Origin: Desulfovibrio sp.
GTDB lineage: Bacteria > Desulfobacterota > Desulfovibrionia > Desulfovibrionales > Desulfovibrionaceae
Direction: 5' to 3'
DNA: 64,000 nt
Assembly: GCA_031284485.1 (NCBI GenBank)
Contig: JAISZT010000098.1
Coordinates: 27,680 to 91,679, forward strand
Made by a program: the position numbers and the translations under genes. Every line of letters begins with the position of its first letter. Position 1 is the first letter of the stretch. This document shows positions 18,875 through 27,630 of the stretch, piece by piece. Under the pieces are notes generated by a model that was not told the origin of the DNA, did not search any database, and worked only from the letters and a program-made list of their open reading frames with translations.

Positions 18875-19936
18875 TCACTGCCTGTCACGCTGCGCGCCCG
18901 CCCCGTTTCCCTTTTCCTGTACAGGAACGTTTGCACCGTCAGGACGAATGTCCTCTTCCTCGGCAGGGTCATGGACAGGCTGACGCGGCTTTGGCCTTGA
19001 CGATGCCGTCAGCAACCCCTCCCTGATGTTCGGTGAAATTTTTACCGTGGATCTGGCAAGGCTGCTTTCAAGCCACCTGTCAAAAGCCGTTATTTTTTCC
19101 TGTTCAAGCAAAATGTGCTCAATCAACGGATACGCGGAGGATATCTCCAGTGTGCGCGCCGCGCGCCGCTCTGCCAGACACACGCTTCGCCAGGCACCGC
19201 CTTCCTGACGTGGAGGAACGCATGCGCCGGGAACGAGTTTTTGCGTCTCTTCCCGCCACAATTGCGGCAATTCATCAGCGGCTACATCCAGGCATTGCGC
19301 TGTGGCCCCGCTGTGTGCCTTTGTTCCATCGGGAAAAACAGAGCAAAAAGCATCCAGGCTTTCACGTTGTTCCCCGGCGACAAAGCAGACATTTATCATT
19401 GCGGGAAGCTGAAATTGCGCCCTGTGTTCATTATAATAATCCCGCACCATGGACAATTGGATGCGGATGCCGGGCAGCAGAACACGTTTTTCAAAACTGA
19501 CCATGGACAAATGGTCACGCATAAGTATCCGCCAGTCTGTTTCGTCCAGAGACTCATCCTCCAGAAACCGGGAAAGCGCGTCACCGCCGTAGTCTTCGCG
19601 TATGTCGGCCAGTGCTTTGTCCAGGGCGGCATTGTTCACAGGAATATGAAGCCGCTGCAATTCCTGTCGCACCAACGTCTGCACAATCAATATTGCCAGA
19701 GCTTCGCCGTACTGGCTTTTCATGGCTTCAAGCGACAGGCGCGGCAATGTGCCCAGCGCAGCGGAACGGCCGTCCAGCAACGCTTGCAGGGTGCGCAGGT
19801 AAATAGGCTCATCGTTGACAGTGGCCACAACACCCTCGGGGGCGTCTGTTTCACTGCAACCCGCCAGCAAAAGACAGCAGGACAACACGGCGGATGTTGT
19901 CAGTGAACGAATGCAAATCAATAATAATCGCAACAT
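18875..19936 (-). CDS. SurA/PrsA-type foldase lipoprotein
   Basis: Second chaperone of the SurA/PpiC type, predicted to be lipid-anchored: the signal peptide ends in the lipobox LLAGC (cysteine near residue 27). A SurA-type N-terminal region follows (VVATVNDEPIYLRTLQALLDG), then helices (LVRQELQRLHIPVNNAALDKAL) and a divergent parvulin-like part (VRDYYNEHRAQFQLP). I do not see a well-conserved parvulin active site, so isomerase activity is doubtful. The basic/Gln-rich C-terminus (PVQEKGNGAGAQRDRQ) is probably disordered. ATG 19936 gives 353 residues; the GTG at 19972 would overlap mfd and put extra residues before the signal peptide. Confidence 0.8.
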   Translation of the reverse strand: MLRLLLICIRSLTTSAVLSCCLLLAGCSETDAPEGVVATVNDEPIYLRTLQALLDGRSAALGTLPRLSLEAMKSQYGEALAILIVQTLVRQELQRLHIPVNNAALDKALADIREDYGGDALSRFLEDESLDETDWRILMRDHLSMVSFEKRVLLPGIRIQLSMVRDYYNEHRAQFQLPAMINVCFVAGEQRESLDAFCSVFPDGTKAHSGATAQCLDVAADELPQLWREETQKLVPGACVPPRQEGGAWRSVCLAERRAARTLEISSAYPLIEHILLEQEKITAFDRWLESSLARSTVKISPNIREGLLTASSRPKPRQPVHDPAEEEDIRPDGANVPVQEKGNGAGAQRDRQ

Positions 19937-19955
19937 GGCACAATTCTGTCCAACG

Positions 19956-22900
19956 TCAGGGCGCGCCCACACAAACGCCTTCCAGAATGTTGCGCGCGTT
20001 TTGCAAAGCCTCGCTGAAAGACATATCCGCAGGCAGAGGCAGCGTCAAGCCGGCGGGGGGAGTGAGACGCGCGCCCGGCGTACTGGTCGCCAGTTTCACA
20101 ATGCGTTCCGGCTCGGCTGCGCTTTGCCCCTGCGCCCACACCAGCCGTAAATGCGTACGATGTATGTCCGCTTTTTGTACCTGCAATTTTGTGAGAAACT
20201 GCTTGATATCCAGCACAGACAAAAAATTGTTTAATTCGTCCGGGAACGAACCAAAGCGATCCCGCATGGCGAGGGCTGTTTCCTCTCTGGCAGCGCCGCC
20301 CGCGGCGGACGTCAGCGCCTTGTAGTATCGCAGGCGTTCACGCCCGTCGTCAATGTAGGAGGCAGGAATATGGGCGGGCAGCCCGAGCGTGATCTCTGTT
20401 TCCGCCATTTGCGCCGCAGGTGTTCCCTTAAGGCGATTTACGGCTTCCTCAAGCATCTCCAGATAAAGATCAAGCCCCACCCGGCCGATATGCCCTGACT
20501 GGGCTTCGCCAAGGATGTTTCCCGCGCCGCGCAGGCGCAGATCCTCCATGGCTATCTGAAATCCTGCGCCAAGATAGTCCATATCCAGAATAATGCGCAG
20601 ACGCTCTTCAGCCACGGCGCTCAAACGCTCGGCGCCGGGAGTGATAAAAAAAGCGTATGCCTGCCTGTCACTGCGCCCCACACGCCCGCGCAACTGATAA
20701 AGCTGTCCCAGACCGAACATCTGGGCCTGATCCACCACCAGCGTATTGGCGCGTGGAAAATCAAGGCCGGATTCCACAATGGAGGTGCACACCAGCACAT
20801 CCAGTTCCCCATGCCAGAATTTACGCATGCTTTCTTCCAGAGCCGTTTCGACCATCTGTCCGTGCGCGATGCTCACTCTGGCCTGCGGGACGAGGGAGCG
20901 CACGTACTCCGCAATGCGCTCAATGCCCTGAACCCTGTTATATACCCAAAAAACCTGTCCTTCCCGCTCAATTTCGCGCTCGATCACCTTGCGCAAAACA
21001 GCGTCGTCCCGGTGCAGCACGGCCATGGCCACAGGCTTGCGGTCCTGCGGAGCCGTTTCAATAACAGAAAGATCCCGTATCCCGGACATGGAAAGTTGTA
21101 AGGTACGAGGAATGGGTGTTGCCGTAAGCGTCAACACATCCACATTTTTTTTGAGCGCCTTGAGCTTTTCTTTATGACGGACGCCGAACCTTTGTTCTTC
21201 ATCCAGAATCAGCAGGGCCAGATTGGGCAATCTGACGTCGTTGGAAAGAATTCTGTGGGTGCCGATCAAAATATCAATCTGGCCGGTCGCCGCCGCTCTG
21301 AGCGTTTCCTTCTGACGGACGCCCGAAACAAAACGGCTTAACAGCCCCACATTGACAGGAAAACCCGCAAGGCGCGCCCTGAATGTCTGATAGTGCTGCT
21401 CGGCCAGCACCGTTGTGGGGCAAAGCAGGGCTGTCTGCCTCCCCTCGGCTGCGGCGCGAAAGGCCGCGCGCAGCGCCACTTCTGTTTTGCCGAAGCCCAC
21501 GTCGCCGCAGACAAGGCGATCCATCGGTTCGGATTTGTGCATATCGTTCAGCACATCCTGTATGGCTCTGGCCTGATCCGGAGTTTCCTCAAAACCGAAA
21601 GTGGCTTCAAATTCATTGTATAGTTCTCCGGGCGGATCGTAGCGAAAACCTTTCGCCACCTTGCGCCAGGCGTACATTTCCACAAGATCGGCCGCAATTT
21701 TTTCAATGGCTTTATGGGCTTTTTCCCTGCTTGCAGACCATCCGGCACCACCCAGGCGGTCCAGCGCAGGCTCAACGCCCTCTCCGCCCTTGAAACGCTG
21801 GATCAACCCCAGTCTGTCCGCCGGCACGTAAAGTTTGTCCTGCCCCGAATACTCAATGAGCAGAAAGTCGTTGGCGACCTTGTTAATATCCAGGTGGTGC
21901 AAACCGGCAAAACGGCCGATGCCGTAGTCGCGATGCACCAGCAGATCTCCGTTTTTCAGGTTGTCAAAGCTGTCCAGCCCCTTGAACGCCCTAGACGCGG
22001 CGCGTGGCGTTTTTTCCGCGCGCGGGTACAGAATGTCCTCACCAAGAACGAGCGTGTTGTCCCACACAAGTTCCGCGCCCGCGCGAAAGGGCGAAACAAG
22101 GGCGAACAGCCCCCGCCCTTCGGGATCGTAACGCAGGGCTGGGGCGATACTTTCCTGCTCGGCCAGTTTCAAAAACTTTGTCCGGCTCCGTTCGGAGGCA
22201 AAACTCAAAACAACCTGTCGGCGGCTGTTCCGCCATTCTTTCAAACCTGCGGCCAAGTGCTGCCACGGCCTGTCCTGCGCGCCGGGCGAGGCAAAAAGTT
22301 CTGTAAAAGAATGCAGGGAGCGTTCCTGCATATCAAGGCCGCTGCGCTCTACGCCAACCACCAGCGGCTCGGAAAAAACGCGCTGAAAGTTCCGCCAGGG
22401 CATCGGCTGGGAATTTTTGCGTAAAACAAGATTTGCCGACTGCGGAAGCGGCGCGTCAGTGTTTTCCAGCAGTTCCTTGAACGCAAGCCGTCCGTCGCGC
22501 ATGGCCTCGGCGCTGTCCGTCTCCCCGGGCAGCAGCCAGAGCGTGTCCTTGGGCAGCCAGTCTTCCAGCAGACTTGCCGTCTCAAAAATGCTGCCCGGCA
22601 AAATGGCGGCGCTTTTTGAATCCAGGGCTTTTTTCAAAGAATAGCAGTTATTTTCACTAATTCTGCCCTCGCTGAACAAACGGTCACAGCGCGTTCGCGC
22701 CGCCGCCAGTTCGTCCTTATTCAGGGCAAGAGGGCTTACGGGCAGCAAGGTCAGTTCTGTCAGCATTTCCACCGAACGCTGGTTTTCAGGGTCAAAAAGA
22801 CGCAATTCCTCAACAATATCTCCGAAAAATTCCATACGCGTCGGCCGGGCGTAACCGGGAGGGAAAATGTCCAGAATGTCGCCGCGCCGCGCAATGTCGC

Positions 22901-23411
22901 CCGGACGGTTCACAAGGCCCACACGTTCATAGCCCCATTCAACGGCCTGATCCAGGATGAGATCCGGCGAATATTCATGGCCCTTTTGCAGGGAGAGGCT
23001 GTGCGCGTCAAAAAAATTTACGGGCATGCAGCGTGTGAGCAGGCTTTCCACCGAGGCCACAATGCAGCACGGACGGCCGAGGGCAAGGGCATACAGGGAT
23101 GCCAGCCTGACCGTCCATACCTCTTTGTCCCGTAACGAGGTCGAAGGCGGCAGGACGAGGCAGGGGCGTTCCCACGCTGTTTGCGCCAGAGGAATGTCGC
23201 CTCTGGAGATCGTTGGCGTGAACAGGGTAAGCAAGGCGCGGGCGGCGTTAAATTCTTCACGGGTTCTGGTCAGGATCACAGAACTCCGCTTTTGGGCAAG
23301 AGCCTGACAGGCCAGCCGACAGCGGGTACCCATGCCGGCGCGCTCCAGAGAATACTGCCCGTCGGGGCCGGCATCCTTCAGACTTGCCGACAATATATCA
23401 AGTGTTGACAT
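19956..23411 (-). CDS. mfd: Transcription-repair coupling factor Mfd
   Basis: Removes RNA polymerase stalled at DNA lesions and recruits UvrA. The order is an N-terminal UvrB-homology module (to about 330), then the RNA-polymerase-interaction domain (about 485-560; GDLLVHRDYGIGRFAGL, KLYVPADRLGLIQRF). The SF2 translocase follows with Walker A VCGDVGFGKTEVALRAAF, LLILDEEQRFGVRHKEKL, LTATPIPRTLQ and QLRGRVGRSDRQAYAF, and finally the C-terminal autoinhibitory domain. 1151 residues, full length. No clear ribosome-binding site before ATG 23411. Same strand as iscA-like upstream and the foldases downstream. Confidence 0.97.
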   Translation of the reverse strand: MSTLDILSASLKDAGPDGQYSLERAGMGTRCRLACQALAQKRSSVILTRTREEFNAARALLTLFTPTISRGDIPLAQTAWERPCLVLPPSTSLRDKEVWTVRLASLYALALGRPCCIVASVESLLTRCMPVNFFDAHSLSLQKGHEYSPDLILDQAVEWGYERVGLVNRPGDIARRGDILDIFPPGYARPTRMEFFGDIVEELRLFDPENQRSVEMLTELTLLPVSPLALNKDELAAARTRCDRLFSEGRISENNCYSLKKALDSKSAAILPGSIFETASLLEDWLPKDTLWLLPGETDSAEAMRDGRLAFKELLENTDAPLPQSANLVLRKNSQPMPWRNFQRVFSEPLVVGVERSGLDMQERSLHSFTELFASPGAQDRPWQHLAAGLKEWRNSRRQVVLSFASERSRTKFLKLAEQESIAPALRYDPEGRGLFALVSPFRAGAELVWDNTLVLGEDILYPRAEKTPRAASRAFKGLDSFDNLKNGDLLVHRDYGIGRFAGLHHLDINKVANDFLLIEYSGQDKLYVPADRLGLIQRFKGGEGVEPALDRLGGAGWSASREKAHKAIEKIAADLVEMYAWRKVAKGFRYDPPGELYNEFEATFGFEETPDQARAIQDVLNDMHKSEPMDRLVCGDVGFGKTEVALRAAFRAAAEGRQTALLCPTTVLAEQHYQTFRARLAGFPVNVGLLSRFVSGVRQKETLRAAATGQIDILIGTHRILSNDVRLPNLALLILDEEQRFGVRHKEKLKALKKNVDVLTLTATPIPRTLQLSMSGIRDLSVIETAPQDRKPVAMAVLHRDDAVLRKVIEREIEREGQVFWVYNRVQGIERIAEYVRSLVPQARVSIAHGQMVETALEESMRKFWHGELDVLVCTSIVESGLDFPRANTLVVDQAQMFGLGQLYQLRGRVGRSDRQAYAFFITPGAERLSAVAEERLRIILDMDYLGAGFQIAMEDLRLRGAGNILGEAQSGHIGRVGLDLYLEMLEEAVNRLKGTPAAQMAETEITLGLPAHIPASYIDDGRERLRYYKALTSAAGGAAREETALAMRDRFGSFPDELNNFLSVLDIKQFLTKLQVQKADIHRTHLRLVWAQGQSAAEPERIVKLATSTPGARLTPPAGLTLPLPADMSFSEALQNARNILEGVCVGAP

Positions 23412-23466
23412 GAATAGAGGTCATAAAACCTGGGTGACAGTGCTGCCGCCCAGGTTTGAGCATCGG

Positions 23467-23790
23467 CTAGTGCGAACCGCAACCTCCGCCGCAGGCGCTG
23501 CACCCTCCCTCATCAGGAGACTCCAGAGGCAGCAGCGAATCCACCATAAAACCCATGTATCCCAGATCAATCGTCACACCTTGTACCTGAGCCAGCAAAT
23601 TCCTGCTGATGCAAAAGGTGAATCCGTTTTTTTCCGCAGTGATGTCCTGATCGGTCGGCTCATCCATGGCCAACGTAAGACGAGGACCGCCGCAGCAGCC
23701 GCCTGCCGCATAAATCCTGATGGGAGATTTTTCCTTGTCCGCAAAAAAGGCTTCAAGTTCTTTGCGGGCAGAATCTGTCAATTCCAGCAT
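23467..23790 (-). CDS. IscA/HesB-family-like iron-sulfur protein with Cys-rich ends
   Basis: 107-residue protein starting MLELTDSARKELEAFF, matching the A-type Fe-S carrier fold (IscA/SufA/HesB). AGGAGG lies 6 bases before ATG 23790. The GGCCGGPRL motif and the C-terminal tail CSACGGGCGSH hold six cysteines, more than the three of canonical IscA. It contains ITAEKNGFTFCISRNLLAQVQG and GVTIDLGYMGFMVDSLLP. Related proteins are common in sulfate reducers as a distinct subgroup; the function is inferred. First gene of the mfd-to-glyS run. Confidence 0.75.
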   Translation of the reverse strand: MLELTDSARKELEAFFADKEKSPIRIYAAGGCCGGPRLTLAMDEPTDQDITAEKNGFTFCISRNLLAQVQGVTIDLGYMGFMVDSLLPLESPDEGGCSACGGGCGSH

Positions 23791-23831
23791 AGTTCCTCCT
23801 GTATTGCAGTCGCCATACAACTAAATACAAG

Positions 23832-23846
23832 TTGACCGTTTGTCAA
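23832..23846. promoter_or_regulatory. Palindrome TTGAC-N5-GTCAA in iscA-like/pyrR gap
   Basis: Perfect 5+5 inverted repeat (TTGACCGTTTGTCAA) between the divergent starts, 80 bases before pyrR and about 45 before the iscA-like gene, where an operator could act on either promoter. The regulator is unknown. Confidence 0.35.
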
Positions 23847-23863
23847 TTGTCGCCGAGATTTTC

Positions 23864-23892
23864 TTGCCCGGCGCAAACAGTTACTGTATATC
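23864..23892 (+). promoter_or_regulatory. Promoter candidate for pyrR-cysE
   Basis: TTGCCC (23864-23869) and TATATC (23887-23892) are 17 bases apart, 35 bases before the pyrR start. I see no PyrR-binding antiterminator loop or terminator in the short leader. Confidence 0.45.
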
Positions 23893-23926
23893 AGGTATGG
23901 TATTGCCGACACGCTGGAGGATGCAT

Positions 23927-24460
23927 ATGGACACGACCCCGCTTTTGAACGAACAGGAAATCGCGCATACGCTGAACGAACTGGCCGCCAGGATTCTGGA
24001 GCGTCATGATGAAAACGGGCTGGTGATGCTGGTGGGCATACAAAGGCGCGGCGCGGATATTGCCGGCCGCCTTGCCAGATTGATTGAAGCGCGCGTTGGC
24101 AGGCCTCCTGCGCTTGGCACACTTGACATCAACCTTTACCGTGACGACTGGACAAGTGTTGAAGGCAAGCCGCACATCGGGCAGTCAAGCATTCCCGGCA
24201 ATGTGGCCGACAAAGTTATCATCCTGGTGGACGATGTGCTTTTCAGCGGCCGCACGGCGCGCGCCGCCCTTGAAGCCCTGCTCGACTATGGACGCCCAAA
24301 GGCGGTGGAACTGCTGGTGCTCATCGACCGGGGACACCGCGAGTTGCCCATACAGGCGGATTATGTGGGACGCGCCGTCAGCACCAGCCTGAGTGAACAT
24401 GTGGATGTGCTGCTTAATGAACGTGACGGAAAAGACGCCGTGCTTGTTTCCCGCGCCTGA
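23927..24460 (+). CDS. pyrR: PyrR: pyrimidine operon regulator / uracil phosphoribosyltransferase family
   Basis: Type I phosphoribosyltransferase of the PyrR family. Seen: ILERHDENGLVMLVGIQRRGADIAGRLA, LDINLYRDDWT, and the PRPP-binding loop VIILVDDVLFSGRTARAALE. 177 residues from ATG 23927, which has GGAGG at the right distance; ATG 23921 directly abuts that GGAGG and is less likely. PyrR in many bacteria controls pyr mRNA by antitermination and has weak uracil phosphoribosyltransferase activity; no pyr genes lie near, so here it may be mainly an enzyme or act in trans. Confidence 0.9.
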   Translation: MDTTPLLNEQEIAHTLNELAARILERHDENGLVMLVGIQRRGADIAGRLARLIEARVGRPPALGTLDINLYRDDWTSVEGKPHIGQSSIPGNVADKVIILVDDVLFSGRTARAALEALLDYGRPKAVELLVLIDRGHRELPIQADYVGRAVSTSLSEHVDVLLNERDGKDAVLVSRA

Positions 24461-24472
24461 TGGAGTTTGTTT

Positions 24473-25390
24473 ATGAACAAAAACAATGACGCCCTGTCGA
24501 TGGACGCGAGCATGCCTCGCCTGGACAGAATTGTAGAGCGCCTTTGTCACCCCTTGTCGCTGGATACTGTCTGGCACAACCCGGCGCAGGGCGCGGACAT
24601 GCCTTCCATAATTGAACTCAAGGAGATCATGAGCCGACTGTCCGCAGCGATTTTTCCCGGATATTTCGGCTCCGCCAGTGTGCGGCGCGAATCCATGCGC
24701 TACCATCTTTCGGCAAATCTCGACTCCATTTACCGCAAGCTGGGCGAACAGATTTTGCGCGGTTTTTGTTTTGACTGCGGCAGGCGCAAGGACTCTCTCC
24801 CCTCCTGTGCAACGGACAGCGGGCAGGCGGCGCTGGCTTTCATGGATCAATTGCCTGAAATACGCCGGTTGCTGGCGGGCGACGCCCATGCCGCCTATGA
24901 GGGCGATCCGGCCGCCTCCAGCCCCGGAGAAACCATTTTTTGCTATCCGTCCATGCGCGCCATGCTACACCATCGTATCGCGCATGTGCTGTACACCCTC
25001 AAGGTACCCGTGATTCCCCGCATCATGTCTGAAATGGCCCACTCTCATACCGGGATTGACATTAACCCCGGCGCTTCCATCGGCGAAGAATTTTTCATTG
25101 ATCACGGCACGGGAGTTGTTATCGGCGAAACCTGCATACTGGGGCGCAACTGCCGCCTGTACCAAGGGGTGACGCTCGGGGCGTATTCCTTCCCCAAAAA
25201 TCCCGACGGATCTCTGATTAAAAACATCCCGCGCCATCCGATACTGGAAGACAGTGTTACTGTCTATTCCGGAGCAACCATTCTGGGACGGGTGACTGTG
25301 GGACGCGGAGCGGTGATCGGCGGCAACGTTTGGGTTACTGCGGATGTTCCGCCCGGAACCAGAGTTTTGCAGGAAAATTCTCATGTGTAA
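24473..25390 (+). CDS. cysE: Serine O-acetyltransferase
   Basis: Forms O-acetylserine from serine and acetyl-CoA, the acceptor for sulfide in cysteine synthesis. An N-terminal helical domain (about 1-190) is followed by the left-handed beta-helix of hexapeptide repeats: HTGIDINPGASIGEEFFIDHGTG, VVIGETCILGRNCRLYQGVTLGA, then SVTVYSGATILGRVTVGRGAVIGGNVWVTADVPPGT. The conserved catalytic histidine lies in IDHGTG. 305 residues, slightly longer than E. coli CysE, as in the EpsC-like subgroup. GGAG is 7 bases before ATG 24473. Its end overlaps the small lipoprotein start. Confidence 0.92.
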   Translation: MNKNNDALSMDASMPRLDRIVERLCHPLSLDTVWHNPAQGADMPSIIELKEIMSRLSAAIFPGYFGSASVRRESMRYHLSANLDSIYRKLGEQILRGFCFDCGRRKDSLPSCATDSGQAALAFMDQLPEIRRLLAGDAHAAYEGDPAASSPGETIFCYPSMRAMLHHRIAHVLYTLKVPVIPRIMSEMAHSHTGIDINPGASIGEEFFIDHGTGVVIGETCILGRNCRLYQGVTLGAYSFPKNPDGSLIKNIPRHPILEDSVTVYSGATILGRVTVGRGAVIGGNVWVTADVPPGTRVLQENSHV

Positions 25391-25511
25391 AAGTCGGACG
25401 GCGCTGGCGCTTTGTCTGGCCGCGCTGCTGTTACTGGCTGGATGCGGCCAGAGCGCGCGGGTGCAGGCCAAGGGGCAGTCTGCCGTCAGTGTGGGCGTGG
25501 GCAGCCGCTGA
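25383..25511 (+). CDS. 42-residue lipoprotein
   Basis: A very short gene whose ATG (25383) overlaps the cysE stop. The product starts MCKSRTALALCLAALLLLAG and has the lipobox LLAGC with cysteine at residue 21, leaving a mature peptide of only 22 residues (begins CGQSARVQAKG, ends VGVGSR). AGGA lies 9 bases upstream. It needs Lgt, encoded in this window, to be lipidated. Function unknown; the hydrophobic segment and clean lipobox argue against a chance frame. Confidence 0.65.
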   Translation: MCKSRTALALCLAALLLLAGCGQSARVQAKGQSAVSVGVGSR

Positions 25512-25537
25512 AAGGTATAGCCGGAGATGCCGCGGCA

Positions 25538-26521
25538 TCAGGCGCTCTTGGCGACCCTGATACCTGCATCCTCCGCTTGCGGCCAAGCGGGAGCGGTATT
25601 TCCCAACCCTTTTACCGAGTAAGCCACAGGAACTTCCACATGTGTCGCATGTTCTTGCGGGTTATCCGGAGAAGGCAAAAACCGTACGGTGGCCCAACTG
25701 ATGCCGAGTATATAAAAACCGGAGAATACGCAGAGCAGCGCTCCGGCATGGTGCGGCGCTCCAAGGGCTATGCGCATAAGCAGAGTGCCCGCGGCATAGC
25801 CGGAATTACGGAAAGTGACATGAAATGAAGGGGTAAAGTACTGCCCGATAAGCACGAGAAATATATCTGTAAAAATAAGACAGGTATAAAAAAGATGGAA
25901 AAACATTGTTTCCTGCTTCAGCAATACAACGTGATAACCATCATAAATGACAAGATACACAAATATGACGAGGAGCAAAAGAGAGACACTTTTCTTGGCA
26001 TTTACATATCCCTCCATATCCGTATAATTCTGTATATATTGAAGTTTTGTAAAAAATCCGCGCACGATAAAAAGAATGAACCCCGCAAGAGCGGTTATTG
26101 CTATTTGCAGCAACATATCAGTATCTTCAACCAGGCTTATGGGGTCGTGCAATAAACCGATGTCTTTAAAGGCATCCCTGAGCATGATAAGCGCCATTAT
26201 TTCAAGCTGTTTGCGAACCGCCAGCGAAACTGACTCAGACAGGGAAAAAATCAAGTCTATGACTTCAAAAGCCAACACCAATGTAAAGGCCAGTTGGATG
26301 GCTGCAAAAGGATTGCCGGGAAAATGTCTTCCCACAACCGCGGGAATAAAACCAAGGAAATTGAGAGCAATCGCCAAAGTGCTGCCTGCAAAAAGCAGAA
26401 GCAGACTCATGGAAAGGCACTTCGCAATTTTTGGTCTGTTCCATGTATTGCGAATCATATCGTATACCAAAGCCAGTCTGTTGACCACTGTACCCATATC
26501 CTCCGTTTGCATGAGCAGCAT
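25538..26521 (-). CDS. Multi-pass membrane protein of unknown function
   Basis: 327 residues with about seven hydrophobic segments: MSLLLLFAGSTLAIALNFLG, PFAAIQLAFTLVLAFEVIDL, LLQIAITALAGFILFIVRGF, VSLLLLVIFVYLVIYDGYHV, FHLFYTCLIFTDIFLVLIGQ, YAAGTLLMRIALGAPHHAGA and LCVFSGFYILGISWATV. The C-terminal tail is soluble and Pro/Ala-rich. I recognise no transporter or enzyme signature. Start at ATG 26521; ATG 26497, with GGAGG just upstream, is an alternative. Transcribed in the same direction as cbiK (127-base gap), which makes shared transcription possible. Confidence 0.7.
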   Translation of the reverse strand: MLLMQTEDMGTVVNRLALVYDMIRNTWNRPKIAKCLSMSLLLLFAGSTLAIALNFLGFIPAVVGRHFPGNPFAAIQLAFTLVLAFEVIDLIFSLSESVSLAVRKQLEIMALIMLRDAFKDIGLLHDPISLVEDTDMLLQIAITALAGFILFIVRGFFTKLQYIQNYTDMEGYVNAKKSVSLLLLVIFVYLVIYDGYHVVLLKQETMFFHLFYTCLIFTDIFLVLIGQYFTPSFHVTFRNSGYAAGTLLMRIALGAPHHAGALLCVFSGFYILGISWATVRFLPSPDNPQEHATHVEVPVAYSVKGLGNTAPAWPQAEDAGIRVAKSA

Positions 26522-26647
26522 ATGCGCCCGAGGATGACAGAACGCTTTCGTCTTTGTGACGATTATATGAAATTATCGCCTGGACGCCTCTTGGCACTGC
26601 TGTCCCTTGCCTGCATGAACAACGCTGCGGCTGGCGCACGCAAAATC

Positions 26648-27469
26648 TCATCTCCGGGAACCGCTGTCGCCATTCGTAAGCCTCGCGGATGCGGCAACAT
26701 CCGGCGCGGCAACGGCTTCCGCAAGATGGTTCAGCCAAATTTCGGCAAAACCTTCATGCTCCACAGTGCCTGCCAGTACCGGCATACACTTGCGCCCCGT
26801 CGCCTCAATGCGTGAACGCCAGGAATCCCCCTGTTCACCCGCCATATCCATGAGCGCGTGCCGCCCGACAACCGAGAGCAGCGGCATAAGCCAAACCCTG
26901 GATGAAGACAACCGCAACAGAATTTCTTCCAACGCCACAGCGCCGTTCATGGCCCCCACGTGCACGCGGCTGTCCAGCAAACGCACCATCGTATCCAGAT
27001 CACCATAGCGGGACACGGCCGCGTGCCTTGCTCCATGCCCCATAAAAATCACGTCTTCTTCTTCGTTGCGCGTCTGCGGCAGATGCCGCATGACGGCCTT
27101 CGCGGCCAGCCGGACATCCTCTTCGGTAGTCAACAGAGGACACCCCACACGACCTTCAATCCCCATCTGCGACGCCACCTCGTCCACTGCGACGCAGACA
27201 TCGGCGTACTCTTCACCCGCAATGGTCTGCAATGGCTGCACCACGACCCTGTCAAATTTTTCAAAACAGCACTTATACAGAGCCTTGCGGACAGAATCAC
27301 TTTTCAGTCTGGCGCTGGCCAGACGTTCACGCAGCAAAATTGAGGTAAAAGCCCAGCGCACCGAAATTCCGGGAAAACGCGCACGCACGCGCGCATCAAA
27401 GCATTTCAGCGCTCTTTGCCCCTGAAGGCTGCTCACGCCAAAAGCCACAAGCAAAATTGCCTTTTTCAT
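26648..27469 (-). CDS. cbiK: Sirohydrochlorin/precorrin cobaltochelatase, CbiK type
   Basis: Inserts cobalt (or iron, for siroheme) into the sirohydrochlorin-type tetrapyrrole in the anaerobic B12 pathway. Seen: MKKAILLVAFGVSSLQGQRA at the start, SVRWAFTSILLRERL, VVVQPLQTIAGEEYADV, and the metal-binding FMGHGARHAAV with the catalytic histidine. No signal peptide, so it should be the cytoplasmic rather than the periplasmic form known in Desulfovibrio. 273 residues from ATG 27469, with AGGA close upstream. Confidence 0.9.
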   Translation of the reverse strand: MKKAILLVAFGVSSLQGQRALKCFDARVRARFPGISVRWAFTSILLRERLASARLKSDSVRKALYKCCFEKFDRVVVQPLQTIAGEEYADVCVAVDEVASQMGIEGRVGCPLLTTEEDVRLAAKAVMRHLPQTRNEEEDVIFMGHGARHAAVSRYGDLDTMVRLLDSRVHVGAMNGAVALEEILLRLSSSRVWLMPLLSVVGRHALMDMAGEQGDSWRSRIEATGRKCMPVLAGTVEHEGFAEIWLNHLAEAVAAPDVAASARLTNGDSGSRR

Positions 27470-27542
27470 AAAAATCCTATATGCTACTTGTTCCCCAAAC
27501 ACAATTTCTGAAAATTTCGGGATGGGCGTCCGGCCAAATGGC

Positions 27543-27571
27543 TTGACACGCTACTTCGTATGGCGTAAAAA
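27543..27571 (+). promoter_or_regulatory. Promoter for rplM-rpsI
   Basis: TTGACA (27543-27548), 17-base spacer, TAAAAA (27566-27571). A consensus -35 box 60 bases before the L13 start fits a strong ribosomal-protein promoter. The leader is about 50 bases. Confidence 0.7.
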
Positions 27572-27630
27572 ATTTGTTTTCTGGCGCTGTGCAAATTCTG
27601 ACAGCCATGTATCCTGAGGAGTGCATCTCA

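Noticed and set aside
27572..27630. L13-type autoregulatory leader before rplM
   Set aside because: Leader is only about 50 bases with no convincing stem; such leaders are known mainly in Firmicutes.
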